From positions 31,275,851-31,339,850 of the forward strand of contig NC_079877.1 in assembly GCF_029227915.1 (NCBI RefSeq): 64,000 nucleotides of DNA, written 5' to 3'. The translations under genes were made by a program, and so were the position numbers. Shown one piece after another: positions 62,801 to 64,000 of this stretch. The notes below the pieces were generated by a model, which was not told where the DNA came from, did not search any database, and saw nothing but the letters and a program-made list of their open reading frames with translations. This stretch comes from Hydractinia symbiolongicarpus (taxonomy: Eukaryota; Cnidaria; Hydrozoa; Anthoathecata; Hydractiniidae). How positions within the stretch are numbered: position 1 is the stretch's first letter; each line of letters starts with the position of its first letter.

Positions 62801-64000
62801 GTAACTCAAACGGATTAACGCCGGTAGAAAGTCAATGAAATGTAGTCTTTGGAACTGTTCCTCTTTGTTCAGCGCGTGCTAACGGCCAGGATTGGTCCCA
62901 CAGTAAGAAAAGTCTTATTTATCTAAATTTTTAAATAAAGCGCTACCACAGAGCCTAATGTAGTCGCAGAATTCCAGCAATCATGTCAAATTAAGAAGAA
63001 TGTTATTCCTTGGAGACCAATTGGCTCATTTATCACATTTATAAGGTCACATTCCAGAATCCGATCAATTAATTCCCACAGTTAATCGTTTCACTGTTGA
63101 AAGCAATACAACTTAGTAATATCGGAAAAAAATCACTAAATACATGTTGATACGAATATGTGACGCAACCGTTGTAACTCAAACGGTTTGACACCGTTAG
63201 AAAATCAATGAAATGTAGTGTTTGAAACTGTCTCTATTTCTTCAGCGCGAACTAACGACTAGGATTCGTCCCACAGTAAAAAATGACTTATTTATCTTAT
63301 TTTCTTAATAAAGCGCTATCACAGCGCCCAGTGTAATCGCTGAGTTCCATCAATCATGTCAAATTAAGAAGAATGTTATTCCTTGGAGAAGAATTGGCTC
63401 ATTTATCACATTTATAAGGTCACAGTCTAGAATCAGTTTAATTAATTCCCACAGTCAATCGTTTCACTGGTAAAAGCAACACAACTTAGTAATGTCGGAA
63501 GAAAGTCACTAAATACATGTTGGTGCGAATATGTGACGCAACCGTTGCAACTCAAACGGATTGACACCGTTAGAAAGTCAATGAAATGTAGTTTTGGAAA
63601 CTGTCTCTATTTCTTCAGCGCGAACTAACGACTAGGATTCGTCTCACAGTAAAAAATGACCTATTTATCTTAATTCTTTAATAAAGCGCTACCACAGCGA
63701 CCAGTGTAATCGCTGAGTTCCAGCAATCATGTCAATTTAAGAAGAATGTTATTCCTTGGAGAACAATTGGCTCATTTTTCACATTTATAAGATGACAGTC
63801 CAGAATCAGTTGAATTAACTCCCTCAGTCAATCGTTTCACTGTTAAAAGCAATACAACTTAGTAATATCGGAAGAAAATCACTAAATACATGTTAGTACG
63901 AATATGTGACGCAACCGTTGTAGCTCAAACGCATTGACACCGTTAGAAAGTCAATGAAATGTAGTTTTTGAAACTGTCGATCTTTCTTCAGCGCGCGGAA
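59825..64000 (+). repeat. 8244 bp higher-order period, second copy (cut by window end)
   Basis: Near-identical to 51582-55756 and still matching at the last base of the window, so the true unit continues beyond it. The left edge lies between about 59780 and 59825, where the sequence switches from GCAGTACAACTTAGTGATATT to the CTTTAAACGG type. Confidence 0.93.

Larger units (their letters stand above)
31047..64000 (+). repeat. Satellite array, right part (~372 bp monomer)
   Basis: This is the same satellite family, in the same orientation and monomer phase as the left part. It resumes at the exact monomer position where the 2818 bp transposon interrupted it and runs past the window end. It contains the longest higher-order repeats (3648, 2901 and 8244 bp) and three kinds of truncated or rearranged monomer. 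No other gene or mobile element is visible in it. Confidence 0.97.

Noticed and set aside
1-64000. CRISPR array
   Set aside because: The repeats are contiguous ~372 bp units without short direct repeats and unique spacers, and the context is eukaryotic.
1-64000. Ribosomal DNA, histone or other tandem gene cluster
   Set aside because: No rRNA, 5S or coding signature occurs in the monomer, and all frames are closed by stops.
1-64000. Telomeric repeat tracts
   Set aside because: No runs of TTAGGG, TTTAGGG or similar units were seen on either strand.

Overview
The window is almost entirely one tandem satellite family from an AT-rich eukaryotic nuclear genome. The monomer is about 372 bp, all copies run in the same direction, and roughly 160 copies fill about 61 of the 64 kb. 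There is no ordinary gene. A eukaryote is indicated by the satellite, by a tRNA-derived SINE with internal RNA polymerase III boxes and an A/T-rich tail, and by a non-autonomous inverted-repeat DNA transposon. An invertebrate animal is a plausible host, but the sequence does not settle this.

Layout. Positions 1-28228 and 31047-64000 are satellite. The left part is broken by a 321 bp SINE (24554-24874, minus strand). The two satellite parts are separated by a 2818 bp DNA transposon (28229-31046) with perfect 24 bp terminal inverted repeats. The transposon carries a short possible exon, a tRNA-like sequence and a nested MITE-like inverted repeat, but no recognisable transposase.

The satellite is layered. 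Monomers are mosaics of a few diagnostic cassettes, and groups of monomers have been copied as higher-order units of different sizes along the array: about 1860, 2237, 2609 and 3354 bp on the left, then 745, 372, 1864 and about 1490 bp, and on the right 3648, 2901, 1492, 1864 and 8244 bp. Several copies are almost identical over kilobases, so the array has been expanding recently. The 8244 bp period is cut by the right window edge. Local tracts copied from a neighbouring monomer and small truncated monomers show gene conversion and unequal exchange at work.

The most unusual points are these. Both transposable elements sit at nearly the same base of the monomer. Every well-conserved monomer carries about four AACGG/CCGTT (MYB-type) cores, plus one AAGGTCA motif. 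The short open reading frames in the satellite are chance by-products and are not annotated as genes. A centromeric or pericentromeric location is possible but is inference only.
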